From Rhynochetos jubatus (lineage: Eukaryota > Chordata > Aves > Eurypygiformes > Rhynochetidae): a DNA stretch of 64,000 bases. Below, in pieces: positions 23,641 through 35,540 of the stretch (the first letter of the stretch is position 1; each line of letters starts with the position of its first letter). The notes beneath the pieces are model-generated. The model worked only from the letters and a program-made list of their open reading frames with translations, was not told the DNA's origin and searched no databases. The translations under genes were made by a program, and so were the position numbers. The DNA lies in the NCBI GenBank assembly GCA_027574665.1, contig CM050654.1, positions 37,157,722 through 37,221,721 on the forward strand. The letters run 5' to 3'.

Positions 23641-24109
23641 TTGTTGCCTTTACAATAATGATAACTGAAAATGTCACTGCCATTACATAGTACACTTTAT
23701 GCTGTTTGCTTAATGCCCTTAAGCATCCTGCCCTGCTGAACAAAACTGCAAATTACTGGACCTGGGTAATCTTCCCTCAGCGGTTTGATATTTGTGTTTT
23801 TAATTGTCAAACCAATTACCAGGGTTTTCTGCTGGAGATGCTAATATTGCTTGGTGCTTAGCCAGAGGAAAAAAGACGAACCATCTTCTAGGAAATCATA
23901 ATTTGAAATATAGGAATGTAAAAATACATATTTAAAACTCAGGGGAAAAATGCAAAAATATTGTTTTTATTTGTGAACTCATGTATTTTATAGATAACAA
24001 AATTAATATTGTTGTTCATGTCTGGAAATCTCAGCTCACGCAGGGAATTCAAATTGGTAGTGGAATATTACGAAGGAACTTGTAAAAGCTTTGATAAATG
24101 TAATAGCCT
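23641..24109. promoter_or_regulatory. Candidate regulatory block with inverted homeodomain sites
   Basis: Repeat-free DNA with an inverted pair TAATTG (23801-23806) and CAATTA (23813-23818), spaced by six bases that hold TGTCAA-like sequence. Further TAAT, GATA and SOX-like words lie on either side. The arrangement would suit a paired homeodomain site, but this is motif evidence only. Confidence 0.22.
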
Positions 24110-24583
24110 GTGTTGAAAATCATTCTTGAGTTTCTTATAAACAGGGTCAATGTAGGTTTATGTAGTGTCAATGTGATCTCTCTTGTGCTGCGCTATGAAG
24201 TTCTTTTAGCACGCTTTCCCTTGCGCTTAAACTCTGATTCTCAAGGCCGTGTGCTGTTTGAAAGAGTCGCTGTAAATGTGAGCATTTATTCTGATTGCAA
24301 AGAAGTGCCTCTGATCACAAATCTAACCTCTCCAAATGTCTGGAAGACAGGGGCGTGGAAAGGCGGTAGCTTGGGGAATGTCAGCCAATTCTTTAAATCA
24401 GAGCTACGTGGTGGGTTGTTAGTTTTTTTTCCTCCCATGAGGTTTAAATTTCAGAGGCCAGAAACTTGCTCTGGGAAAATTTTGTGTTGTCTTGTGTATC
24501 TGAAAAGAAGAGCTGCATTTTTTCCTGCACGGATATGCTGTTTTTCTGTTAAAGTATTCAGAAGCATTTTCTTTATCAGTTAG
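24110..24583 (+). other. 157-codon open frame with retained CpGs; not supported as a gene
   Basis: The predicted product is basic with a hydrophobic start ('MLKIILEFLINRV') and no domain I recognise. Unlike its surroundings the DNA keeps about eight CpGs between 24190 and 24370 ('tgcgcta', 'ttgcgctt', 'gagtcgctg', 'ggcgtggaaaggcgg'). That could mean sequence constraint, recent origin or chance. There is no evident promoter, splice site pair or homologue. Confidence 0.15.
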
Positions 24584-26662
24584 TGTTTTTCAGTTTGTAC
24601 ATACTGAGGGGAAGTAATGGGTTGGGCCCTCTTGGAATGAACTGTTCAGTGTGCCTTAATTGACTGTCTAATCCTGTGTATTCTGACCAGCGAATAAGAA
24701 ATGATGATCATAGTGAGAAGAATGGAGTGGAGCCTAGATGTTATTTAGACAGATTGTGGTGTGGTTTTTTTTTTTTTTGCACACAATGCTCCCTGGTACA
24801 GACACATGCACTGAGATCGTACCTATGTTGCTTTCTTTGAACTTTCAGGTAGTGGGACCTCGTCGTAAAAGAAATCCTTTTTAATCATTATTACTTACTT
24901 ATCCTTTGGGAACAGTCTGGCTGTGACTATGAGTATCCATCTCGCATGTAATAGGTTTCTTATCTCAGGAATGTAGCATATATATACTCACTGGGGAATG
25001 TATTCACCTGTACCAAACTGTTTTGCAAAGCTAGATATTAACCTACTTAGTACACACATTTTTGTTTGGAGCAGTGTTTTCGGACACACAAAGAAGTTCC
25101 ATGTAGTGTTAACATTCTGTTTTGTGTGTACTTACATGTATATAAACTCCTGTATGTATTTGTGTGTATATTTTACGTACTCGTGTGTATTTGTAAACGC
25201 AAACCATACAGTTTGAAAACAATTAAGAGATGTTGACCATTTAGATATTTTACTCAAGTATTTTAAATGGACAGTGTGATGGTACCTTTATTGATAAATC
25301 GCTGTGTTCCTGCTGATAACATGCTCCTGGTCTGCTTTATTTGCAATGTCCTTTATCAGCTCTCTGCCAGCTGAAGTTTTTGCAGAGATACTGGATGAAC
25401 ATGGTACAGGTGACCCCTGGGCCCTACTTCCCTCAGAGCCACTTGGTTATGGAGCTGGTGTGGGCATCCAACATCCCTCCCCAGGCAGACTGCTTCCACC
25501 ACGGTTTGGCAGGAGTCCGCTCTCCAGGCGGCTTGCCATGTCCAGGGAACTGCAGCATCCCAGTGGGCACACAGGTTTAAGTGCTGCTGGAGGCACTGGA
25601 GTAGTTTGATTTAAATGTTGGGTTATGGAAGATCTTGACTTTAGCTGTGTCAAAGATGAAATTCATGTCTCAGCTTGGAAAGGACAGATAGCTTGAAAGG
25701 GATCAACCTCATGATTCTGACTGTTCTGGGTGAATGGCACCAAGAGAAGCTTGCACACTGATTTACATTGTGGATCCACATCTGGTTCTGTACAAATTCA
25801 GCAAACTGGGGGCACAAGCCCAAAGCAAGCAGTGCAATCGGTTAAAGCAGTGGTCATCTGATTTTTATTGCCCTGTTTGCAACCCGGCTTTCCTGAGAAA
25901 GGAGGGAATGGCGCTCTCCTATTAGAAGATATGTTGTTTTGGTTTGGTGGTTTTTCTTTACAACAGAGAAATACAGATGTTAATTACTCTTCTTTTTACA
26001 TCTGTTCCACAAAAGCTGGATTTTTCTGAAGCCACAGCTATACTAGTTACAATTAGATGAAAATTTTCATCCCTCATTTGTCTGGTTCTTTTTTTAGTAA
26101 GTATTTTTTTGAAATTATTTTTTTAAACTGAAAAAATCCAAAGACAGGGTTCTGTCTCAATTTTACATGGGATAGAATCATATTAACTCTCCACATGGGA
26201 GAGGGAGAAGGTCAAGTAATTAGTAGAAAAGTTCTTAGATGAAGTGCGGAGGAATTGTACACGTGCTGTTCCTTGCTCAGTTAGTGGCAAGTGTTTGGCA
26301 AAACCAGTTTACTGCCCAGTCCTGCATCCTTCCCTGTGCTTCTGACTGCCCGGAGTCCAGTACTAGGTTTCTAGGGAGAGTTTTTTGATACATCATGTAC
26401 ACAACTGAAAGAAATGTCACTGTGGCTGTTTCTGTGCTTGCTGCTTTCTCTCCTGCTGCATAGGAGATACTAATTTGCACTCAGTGGTGGTATTGTTTCT
26501 CTCTCACCTTCAGCCCCTTGTATATATTTTGACCTTTTTATTTTCAAAACTGTAAGTATTTAACTAGAAGCCTTTTTTCATTATTTCAGACATGAAAGGA
26601 TTTGTTCAACTGGGCTCTCTGAAACCGGTGCTTGGAGTCAGAGAGCACCAACAGTCAAGAGC
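24584..26662. other. Non-coding DNA with one GC-richer block
   Basis: Holds a T14 run (24765-24778), a TG/TA-rich patch (25120-25200) and a GC-rich block (25370-25600, including 'aggagtccgctctccaggcg'). Two overlapping plus frames in that block have no recognisable domain. The rest is unique. Confidence 0.5.
25120..25200. repeat. TG/TA-rich low-complexity patch
   Basis: Interrupted TG and GTAT units ('ttgtgtgtacttacatgtat', 'ttgtgtgtatattttacgta'). Looks like an old microsatellite. Confidence 0.55.
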
Positions 26663-26742
26663 CTTCATCTTTTTTTCTTTATTCCTTGCTGCTTTTTTCC
26701 TTCTCTCCTTTTTTATTTTTTTTTTATCCTTCCTTTTGTGTT
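26663..26742. repeat. Pyrimidine-rich low-complexity tract
   Basis: An almost pure T/C stretch of about 80 bases with runs of T7-T9 and repeated TCCTT words. It is longer than a splice-site pyrimidine tract and is not followed by an exon-like segment. Confidence 0.7.
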
Positions 26743-29700
26743 CTATCTAAATCAAAATTACATGTTTTTTCCAACTAATATTTTGTTTGTGGTTGTGGTA
26801 CACAATGCGTCAGGTCATCTGAGTCCATCAGAGAATAATAATTTGTTGAACTACAGATTACTAGAGAAAGCTTTTTACTAGAATCTTTCCCATAGAGATA
26901 AATGCCTGGGTGAAAATTATTTTAAGTGCTGTTCTCATATTTGCTTTTGCAGATGCCCTAGAATTTACGCATCCTGTTTAAGAACAGGACCGTGTTAAAA
27001 CTGCAAACATCTTGAAGACCTCTTCAAATAATTTTTTTTTCTTAATTTTTGTGTTCCTGTTTATGAACCATCTTTCCTCAGGATTCTTCCCATGTCCTAG
27101 CACCTTTTAGTAAACTGCATCCCTCTTGATGTTCACTGGCCAGTGGCAACATCTGCCCTTTGGTTCTTGCTCTCTAGTTTTCCCTTGCATAGATCAAGAG
27201 GGCATGGTAATAAATCCTTGCTCCTCCACTCAAAGCTCTTTTTCACATATCAGAAACTCTGTCCAATACTTTATAATTTATGAAAATCATGTGAAATTGT
27301 CATTAAGCATGAATATACAACTGCGGTGCTGGGATGCAGTTAGTATTAAGGTGTGATGCTGTGAGGTGGCACATACTTGTGCTGCATACAATCTGTCTCC
27401 AGAAATTCCTATACCTTCAGCTTTTTGGTGTGTCTACTATTTGTCAGAACCCTAAGGGTGCACATGATAACAGCATGATCTTTATGACTCTTCTCCATTT
27501 TCATTGCTATTGGGTGTCATGAACTTGAAACTTATTCAACTACTTATATAACTGTAGCAAGAAAAGGATCTTACCTACTTTTTATTTAGTTTCCCTTGTT
27601 CCTCAGCTGGAGCAAAGCCAGCTCATGTTACTGTGAGCCCTCAGCTTCATGTACATCAAAGGAGCTGGGTTAGGATATCATCACGTTTTATTTCCTTACC
27701 CAGTACTAAAATGACGAAAAGAGCTCAGCAGAAATATGATTTTGAAACGGCGTATGACTAGAAATGTTGTACAGGAGTCAGGACAAACGCCTGATCTGCA
27801 GCTGTCATCATACACCATTAAGATCAAAGAAACTCATGTCTTAATATATTTATATAAAATATAAACTTGTGTAAAGGCCACCATAAAAAACAATTATGTG
27901 TTCAACTCTCACCTCTGAGAAATGTTCTAGCGTTGAACTTGCATGCTACTTATGATAGCCACCCAAAAATACAGCAGAAATGCATTGCTTCCACTGCATG
28001 GGGAGGCTGGGGCTTACTGCAGAGGGCTACTGGCCTCACAATGGCAAAGCTGGGCTCTGCAGAACCCAGGCTCCAGCCTAAACCCCAGTAGATGGAATTG
28101 TAAATCAGCCCAGGGATGTGTTCGGCATGTGTTAATTAGACAAAAAGCCAGTTTATTGATGGGTTGAACTTTATCTTGCCTGGGTTACCTGCCTCTAGGT
28201 AATCCTCTCTGAGCAGTCATCTCTAGAGCAATTTAGCCACAGCTCTGTTCTCATTACTCACTGTCTTGAGACAGTGTCTGTGCACAGAGAGGGAAAGGAT
28301 AGTTTGGATGTGTTGCTGCCTCAGGTTCTCTGGCCAGGCCAAAGACAGAGAACAAATATGGAGCATGCTTGTTTGAGGGATGCAGAAATAGAACAAGAAC
28401 AAAGCAAAAAATTACATTTCTACCTGTTTGCAAGTCAGTGTGAATGATGCTAAATGTTCTTGATAAACCATGCCTGCACTTACCAGTATCATTAGAGACA
28501 TAAGGTAAGGTATACACAGGCATAAATAGCTGAAAAAGTAACTTTTTTCCCCACATAATGTACTTCCAATTATACTTTTGAGAAAATACTAGGAGACAAT
28601 AAATCATATATAATGTCCTGCAGTATTTAACTACAGGATACCTCTTCCTAATTAGGAATTCAGAAGGCAGTAAAAATCATTAGAGAAATAGCTGGTTGAA
28701 TGTAAGCAATTGTTTCTTGCCATGAATGTCATATTGAGTTTGGAAATGAATTCACTCTGACAATACCTCCCCTTCTTAGAGCTTTGTATCCTGCAAACAT
28801 CTGAGCAACTGGGTTTTAGTATTATGAACAACAGAAAGGACGCCTGAGTGTTTAAATCAGCATGGATATGTTTTAGATGAGGTATGACAGCTTGCATAAG
28901 GAAAGGGTTTACAAAATCCATTGCCAGCACTCTACCATAGACATTAAAATGAGCGAGATATGGAACTTGTCACGCATGTTGTAACTTGTGCTTAACAGCA
29001 AATGCGTATTGAGGAATAAATTCAAACTTGCGGCTATTGGATCTCATTCAAGATCTGAGGTTTGCAGGGCATCTTTGTGTATGTGCAAGGGTAATCCTTG
29101 CAGTGTGCCCCCAGTACAGCTGATTCCCTGCAACAACACCGTGGATCAGAGCAGGTTTTGAGAATGCTGCTTCTCAACAATGGGGAGCTTGGGTCAACAG
29201 GTGAAAAGCTCATGAACCTTTGTTGCAGCATGATGCAAGCTTGCAGTCACTTCTGCTCTATGATTTGGTAACCAAACTTGGGTCACTGCTTGCAAACATC
29301 TGAATGGCTTTAGGCCTGGTTTGACTGTCTCTTGCTGAGGAGCCTCACCTAATTTTCTGGTTATGGTTTGGATTAATTTACCACCTGTTGTTGCGGTCTA
29401 AACTTCTGCTTCTGTTTGTAGAAGGCAATTTTCAGAATAAACAAGTAGTTTCCAGTTCCAATTTTATCATAATGATATCTTGAGTTCAGGAGATAATTAT
29501 TGCAGTGCCTGCCATGTGTGAAAATATCATGAATTCCAGTAAATTTATCTCCTATTTTCCATGTCTGGAGTTCAAATATTTTAAATTCCCTTATTTGAGC
29601 CAAAGGGAAAATGTGCAGGCCAGAGAATGTCATAGTGAAACAAGAAAAAAGACCCTTTAAAATCCAGCACAAGCAGGTGATACAGTAAAAATACAGCATA

Positions 29701-30759
29701 CCATTTGCTTCTCCAAAATGTGAGTCACTAGAACCTGTGATCCTGCTTTGTAATTTAACAAATCTCCTTTCTGCATTGTCAGTGCTCTCAGATATACATG
29801 CCTTCATCTTTCTAGTTAAGGGCTTAACCCTCTGCATTTACAGAGTATGAAATTTCTAAGGAAGGGAATACTGTCCCAGAAAGCTTTTATTAATACGTAG
29901 TCGTGGTAACAGATCTCCGAAAACAGGGTATGTTGCATCTTCTCTGTTGCAGGATTTTGCAATGTAGAAAAAGGATAATGTCAATAGGAAAGAGGTTTTT
30001 ATTTGGATTAAAAAAGGGCATTTTTCTTGCAAGGTAATACTAGAAAGCTACATGCATACAACCGTCAATGCTCTAGTTAGCATTCAATGGAACTGTAGTA
30101 ATAAAACCAGAATTTAAAGATGAACTTTTAAAAGAAAATTGAAATTGTTTTGGAATAAAACCCTGACTGCAACTAGATAATCCCTAGAAAAAAACTCTAC
30201 TGTAAACTTAGAACAACAAAACTGTGAATAAAAATAGATGGAAAACTAACTAATGTGAGATTTATTAAAGTGATTTGGCTCAAAGTACAAATTAGTGGAA
30301 GAAATTATGCAAGATGTGACCCAGTACCAGCTGGGATGTAATTTCTTCCCTGGTGGAGTGCAACATTTTGCTTCTGATCTGGTGCCTAAATGAATCAATG
30401 ACTGTCCTGGGGGAATTGTTGTTCTTGATTATCGAGAGAGGATTTTCTGTCTGGACAAAACTGCTCTTCAGTCTGGTAGGTTTTTGGCCTTCTCTGCAGA
30501 AGCTTAAAAGTTTGATCTTAGGTTAAATACGGTTTGAATTTATGGCAATGGATGGATACACTGCAAATAGATTTAATAGGTCGATACTTACACTGAACCT
30601 GAGTACAGGCCACCAAGATCTTATGCTGGTTTTAAGACAGAGAATGATATGAATCTCACAGGTTATGACACCCCTTTTTATCACCTGCTCTGCAGCTCTT
30701 CCTTAAGGGCCAGCAACCTGAAGTGGGCATGTGATGGATTGCTGGTGAAGGATGGGTAA
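26743..30759. other. Unique AT-rich non-coding DNA
   Basis: Four kilobases without a recognisable gene or element. It includes a small hairpin at 28259-28276 (CACTGTCT, two-base loop, AGACAGTG). The minus-strand 154-codon frame at 29373-29837 has no domain and is likely chance. Confidence 0.5.
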
Positions 30760-30870
30760 AGGAGGGGCTGAAATTTGTCTTCCCTGCCATAACTCAGGCA
30801 GGTGGTATCATACAGGGTCCATCTAATTGCCTGATCATAATGATCTCTTCTGGACGCAGTGTACAGTCTC
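30760..30870 (+). repeat. Possible 3' end of an old CR1/LINE copy
   Basis: The words 'gggtccatctaattgcctga' and 'tcataatgatctcttctgga' (30836-30855) recall the reptile/bird CR1-type 3' end, where a GGACTAGATGATC.TAATGGTCCCTTCTGGCC block precedes the octamer tail. The tail itself is lost and the copy is very diverged. Confidence 0.35.
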
Positions 30871-32529
30871 TATTTGAAGTGTTCCTACCACTCTGTTAAA
30901 GATGTGCCTGTGCCTGATGTGTTCGTGTCTCTGTAGCATTCAAACTGCAAGGTCTGGTTCCGTAGGACTGAATCAGACAAAGCCAGTTAGTCTAAGTGCA
31001 GCCCAGAACCTCAAACAGCAGCAACAAACTGTAGGGGTGGGAGAAGAACTATGAAGGTTACAATAACAATGTGACAAGCTATTCAGGATGATTTGGCACG
31101 GATAGCTCGTTGTGTTATATGCACTGCAGCCAATAAGTCATATGAACACAACCAATTACACTCTAAGTAATTCTAGGCCTGACAAAGGACAGTGGTTGTT
31201 CATTCGGTTTAAAGATTCTAATGAGCTTTTTGTACATCACTATTCTTGGAAAACACCCAAAACAGCCTTGTCAAAATGAAAATGGTATTTTATCTTTGAA
31301 ATTAGGGTTAGCGAATCTCATTGCCCTGAATATTCAGCACTTTTCACATCCCACTTTTGCTCATTGATCATGCATGTAAAACATTAGTGGCACCCTGGGT
31401 ACTGAATTAAATTCAGTCTTTGCCATTTGCAATTCTACTCACTCTGGAGGTCACTGAATGTGGCAGGGCTGCCTTTTAGCTTTAAAAGGTCTGTAAACAC
31501 CTCTCTAGCATGCTTGCGACCTATCAGCATGGGGAACAGTGTTGTGCTGTTGCTAAGAATGAAGTCCAGTCCACAGGAAACTAACTGTCTTGGGAAAAAA
31601 CCCTCTGTGAATCCTTAGAACCTTATGTGCCAGTTGGATTAGCAATGGGAAACTGAAATATAAACTATCCTCATGGCTGCCACAATGACCTAGGGAAGAG
31701 GAATAGCAGGGCTTTCAGTGTTTACTTTCCTATCTTTCTTGCTTCCAGATTCCCTTGCCAATGTTTTTCTTCCCCCTCAACCCCAGCTTTTCTTGCCTTT
31801 ATTGCAGCGAGGTTAACCAGCACAAAAAAACATTTCCTGGACATAATGATCTTTTAGACTTAGAACATTGTACTAAACTCAATTACAGTTGTTAGAACTA
31901 GAAATTGCTATTAATGTATAGTCATATAGACATCTGAAGTGTTCAGTGACACGTAGCACTGCCAGATAATAAAAGACTTGATTAAAAGCTAAGAAATTGA
32001 AATCTGTGAGGTTAAATATAGGTACATGTATCCTGTACTGTGTATACCTCTGCCTAAAGATATATCTCTTCCTTGTTGTTTTTGGTAATTTCTTTGCATA
32101 TTTATGGATGAAGGTGACAAAGACAACGAAACCCTCACAATGTTTCTTAAAGATTCAGTAAATGCAATAAATTGCACATACTTTCATGTTTGGTATGAAA
32201 CTGTGCTTCCTCTGAACTGCCTCAATCTATTTTGGTGCCAACCACAAAAATCCCTTTTTTCTGAGGAAAACCTTCCACTGAAACTCAATAGGATGCCATA
32301 AAATTAATTGGAGATCTGCCTGGGGAAAAAAAGACCCTGTAGGCCTAACATTCAAAAAATGATCCAAACAATTCAGCCACGTTAATAGTGGTATTTCAAA
32401 TCATGTCAATATTCACAAAAGTGAGGCATAATCAGAGGTAAAAAGTATGAAAAGCAAAAGTTCATAGGCACGTGGCAATAGGCATGGACAATATGCTTTA
32501 TTTAGTGCCCAAGGCAGGGACGGGGAGAA
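30871..32529. other. Non-coding DNA
   Basis: No gene supported. The part 31110-31380 ('gccaataagtcata', 'accaattacactctaagtaa', 'gacaaagga') has a regulatory-like texture. The rest is plain. Confidence 0.5.
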
Positions 32530-33045
32530 TGCAGAACTACCCACTGTAGGAGACTGTAGGAACTGGCAGATGAAGTTTCTAAGCCACTATCCATCATATT
32601 TGAGAAGCTGGGGCAGTCTGGTGAAGTGCCTGCCGACTAGAAAAAGGGAAACATAACCCTCGTTTTTAAAAATGGAAGACGCAGAAGACTACAAAACAGT
32701 GTCTCACCTCTGTGACTTACAGTACCTGAAGGGGCCACCAGGAAGGCTGGAAGGGGATATTTTACAAGGGCCTGTAGTGACAGGACAAGGGGCAATGGGT
32801 TTAAACTGAAAGAGGGTAGATTTAGATTAGATATCAGGAAGTTCTTCCTGGAGAGGGTGGTGAGGCACTGGGACAGGTTGCCCAGAGAAGCTGTGGATGC
32901 CCCATCCCTGGCAGTGTCCAAGGCCAGGCTGGATGAGACTTGGAGTGACCTGGTCTAGTGGAAGGTGACCCTGCCCATGGCAGGGGGGTTGGAACTAGAT
33001 GGGCTTTAAGGTCCCTTCCAACCCAAACTGTTCTGTGATTCTATG
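32530..33045 (+). mobile_element. CR1 LINE with internal deletion (RT start joined to 3' end)
   Basis: The first part (32545-32706) is CR1 ORF2 sequence from the start of the reverse-transcriptase region: 'ctggcagatgaagtttctaa' and 'gccactatccatcatatttg', then the KKGN..FKNGR-like and VSHLCD-like segments. At about 32715-32722 it jumps directly to the C-terminal QYLKG motif (32722 on), leaving out most of the RT domain (roughly a kilobase in a full copy). The 3' part has [17 protein letters not shown] and [18 protein letters not shown] residues, 'aaggtcccttccaaccca' and the tail 'ttctgtgattctatg'. This is one copy with a deletion, or two adjacent same-strand copies. It cannot be active. Confidence 0.92.
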
Positions 33046-33289
33046 CAATGTGCATTTAATTGACAGCACATGGTAATATATGCAGTGTGTGACATGTTAG
33101 AGGATTTTAGCTTCCTTAGAATATTTTAGAATATATCTACTTTATTGTCATTATATTTTACAGAAATATAATTTTTACATCTTTGTAGACAAAATATAAA
33201 GTTGAACTCCTTGTTGCTCAAATGCCAAATTCCATGGCAGGTTAAAGATACTCTTTGTTTTAATCATGCTTAAATCTTACTGAGGTCAA
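33046..33289. other. AT-rich spacer
   Basis: Short AT-rich stretch without recognisable content. Confidence 0.5.
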
Positions 33290-33395
33290 AGAGGGATTCT
33301 CAAGTGCTTAAAACCAAGCATGAGTTAAGTGCTTCGCTGGAGTGAGTCAGAATGAACAGCACTTTGCTGGATCAAGGCCTTACAGATTCACTGTG
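33290..33395. repeat. Old sauropsid interspersed repeat relic (probable MITE)
   Basis: The sequence 'tctcaagtgcttaaaaccaa', 'gcatgagttaagtgcttcgc' and 'actttgctggatcaaggcct' (33361-33380) resembles a non-autonomous repeat common in turtles, crocodilians and birds, with AAGTGCTTAA..TTAAGCA..TTAAGTGCTTTGCTGAATC.GGGCC. The AAGTGCTT unit appears twice. The family name is not certain to me. Confidence 0.5.
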
Positions 33396-33830
33396 GGATT
33401 AGTTGTGTGATTATAAATAGGGTTTTGTGTTTTAAGTGTTTATTAAGTTAGAATCCAGGGAAAATGTTGCAGAAGCTCTCCAAAAAGAGCTTTGGTAGTA
33501 GTCTTTTAGTTTTGAAAACATCCTAATGATTGTGCATTCCTTCCATGTATGTTCTTATTGTTACTCTTTGCCCTTTGTGTTTGTTTATTGTTGCTTTTCC
33601 CCCTTTATGCATGCTAGAATGTTAAATAGTAAAACGGGATAAACAAGCAGGTATTATGTGATAATTGAACTCTTAATGTCAGTGTTATGATGCAAGTAAT
33701 GCAACTCAAGGTCTCTTATCCTTCAGTAGCTAGACAGTAATTGCCTGATGATAATCATGATAACTACACTCCCTAGAGTTACTTTACTGCTGTTGAGAAA
33801 TATCTTCTGGATCTCTTACATGGTCATGAT
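33396..33830. promoter_or_regulatory. Candidate enhancer-like block, dense in SOX/POU/FOX/homeodomain motifs
   Basis: Within 33510-33790 lie SOX-like 'ttattgttac', 'cctttgtg' and 'tattgttgc', a FOX-like 'tgtttattg' and a POU-like 'tttatgcatgc' (33604-33614). There are also HOX/PBX-like 'tgatgataatcatgataac' (33745-33763) and CAAT/AP1-like words such as 'gatgcaagtaatgcaac'. The block is repeat-free and sits directly beside an old repeat. Motif density is suggestive, not proof. Confidence 0.3.
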
Positions 33831-35399
33831 GAAAACCCCCACATTCAATTATTCTACTGAAAGTTGAATGATTATGATGCATGTTCCCTGACACGGTGAT
33901 TTACACAAATAGACCTTTTATTCTGCAAGGAGAGATAACATTTTAAAGTGGAAATAATTAAATCCAATGTAGAAACTTCATTCATTGCTGGATACAGGAT
34001 CGTCTGGTTTGCAGAGCAAGCATTTCATTACCTGTGGATTACCTACATTACATCCCTCAGCGAGTGGGGATGTGACAATGACTGACTGTATTAAGAGGGT
34101 TTTTTTGAAAAATATGGTTACAAAGAGTAATCAGTACAGGTCTGCCATGAGGGGTAAATGGAGATTACATCCTCTTAATTGTTTTGGCAAGTTTATCACT
34201 CTTGTATGAACAATGGTGCCTTGCTACCCAGTATAGCTGTGGCCAGTCTACGGCTCATTCCCACAGCCCAAGGTGGACTTCAGTTGGTCGTGACCTGTGA
34301 ACAGTATGATCATTTAGACCACCTAAACTGGGGGCAGTTATTGGTGGGTTTTGAATGTTAGTTTACTATGAAAAATAACCTTGTCATGATAGATATCACA
34401 GTGGAAGTGGATAATAAGGTTTGGTTTCTTATGGAAATTGTCAACATTTATATCTTGGAAATGGACAGAAATATGCTGAGGTAACTTTTAGTGTTTCCTT
34501 GGGAGGTGAGGAGTGTTGAAATACAGTTTGTGGAAGGTCTAGGTGATGCTGTGTTTTGCAGGAGGCTGAGACTGTTTTGTGGCTCTCACATGGCTATTAC
34601 TGTAATACACGGGGTAAACTTTTGGAATGATGTGCTGGATGCAGTGATGGCAATGGCAAAATGCTGACATCAGAGGGGCACGATTTCAACTGACAACCTA
34701 AAAATGGCTGGGCTGAAGTGGACCAATGTCTCCAGCAATTTCTAGTAACACATGCTTAGTACAAGAAATAGAAGTGTAAAGTGAACATACTCTGGGCATA
34801 TTTATTCATTCAGCCCAGGCAAGAAGCAGTTGAAGGCCTTAGTGAGGAATGGGTACAATTACACTATGCCTGGCAGCCCTGGCTATTCTAATTCTAATCT
34901 GCCTAATGACTTTTAAAATAAATCTATAGTTCTGGTTTCTGCAAAATTCTTTGGCAATGGGCTCCATGACAAAATGCATTAGGTAAAAAAAGTGCCATAT
35001 GCTTCACTGTATAGCCTGTAGGTCATCTCTGTTCTGAAGAAATTCTGATTTGCCTATAATCAAATGTGTGCGTATGAGGAAGGCTGTCCCACAATCTCTT
35101 CTCCTCTAATAGCTGTTCTCCCTGCCTCCAATCCTCATCATACTTCCACTGCAATTTTCCAAGGTGAGAGGTAGACCAAGACTGGTTTTCCGAACTGCTG
35201 GCCTTTGGAAAGGGTACAGTCAACTTAGTACAGTTTGAGGCATGTAGCTTATTTCCCCTTGCTTTTACAACCTGTTTCATGCTGGTGTTTGAGTTCCTCC
35301 TAGTCCTTCTATGTTGAAAAATAATGTATAATTGTTCTTCTCTGTGTTATTCGTGCTTGTATAGTTGCTAGCTTTCCCCATGTGTTGAGTCCCTGTCTG
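33831..35399. other. Non-coding DNA
   Basis: No element or gene recognised. Plus frames at 33985-34361 and the minus frame at 35023-35280 are short and motif-free. Confidence 0.5.
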
Positions 35400-35540
35400 T
35401 TTAGTCCTTTCTAATATGGGAGCTGCTCCAAACCCCTGCTCAGTTCAGCCATGTGTCAAATAGGGATAATAGGTTATTTGCCTTACAGGTTGTTATGGAA
35501 CTGAGGGACTTGACACTTAAAAAGCTATTTGGAATCCTTG
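35400..35540 (+). repeat. MIR-like (CORE-SINE) relic
   Basis: The order 'caaatagggataataggtta', 'ttgccttacaggttgttatg' (35479-35498), then 'acacttaaaaagctatttgg' and 'aatccttgga' follows the 3' half of MIR: AAAATGGGATAATA, ACCTTACAGGGTTGTTGTGAGG, then the GTAAAGCGCTTTGAG-like end. Poorly preserved upstream of 35450. Confidence 0.6.

Noticed and set aside
28259..28276. Small hairpin CACTGTCT/AGACAGTG
   Set aside because: Eight-base arms of this kind are expected by chance in 64 kb; no context supports a function.
29373..29837. 154-codon minus frame
   Set aside because: No recognisable domain, no CpG or splice signal, in AT-rich DNA; counted only as part of the long-frame excess.
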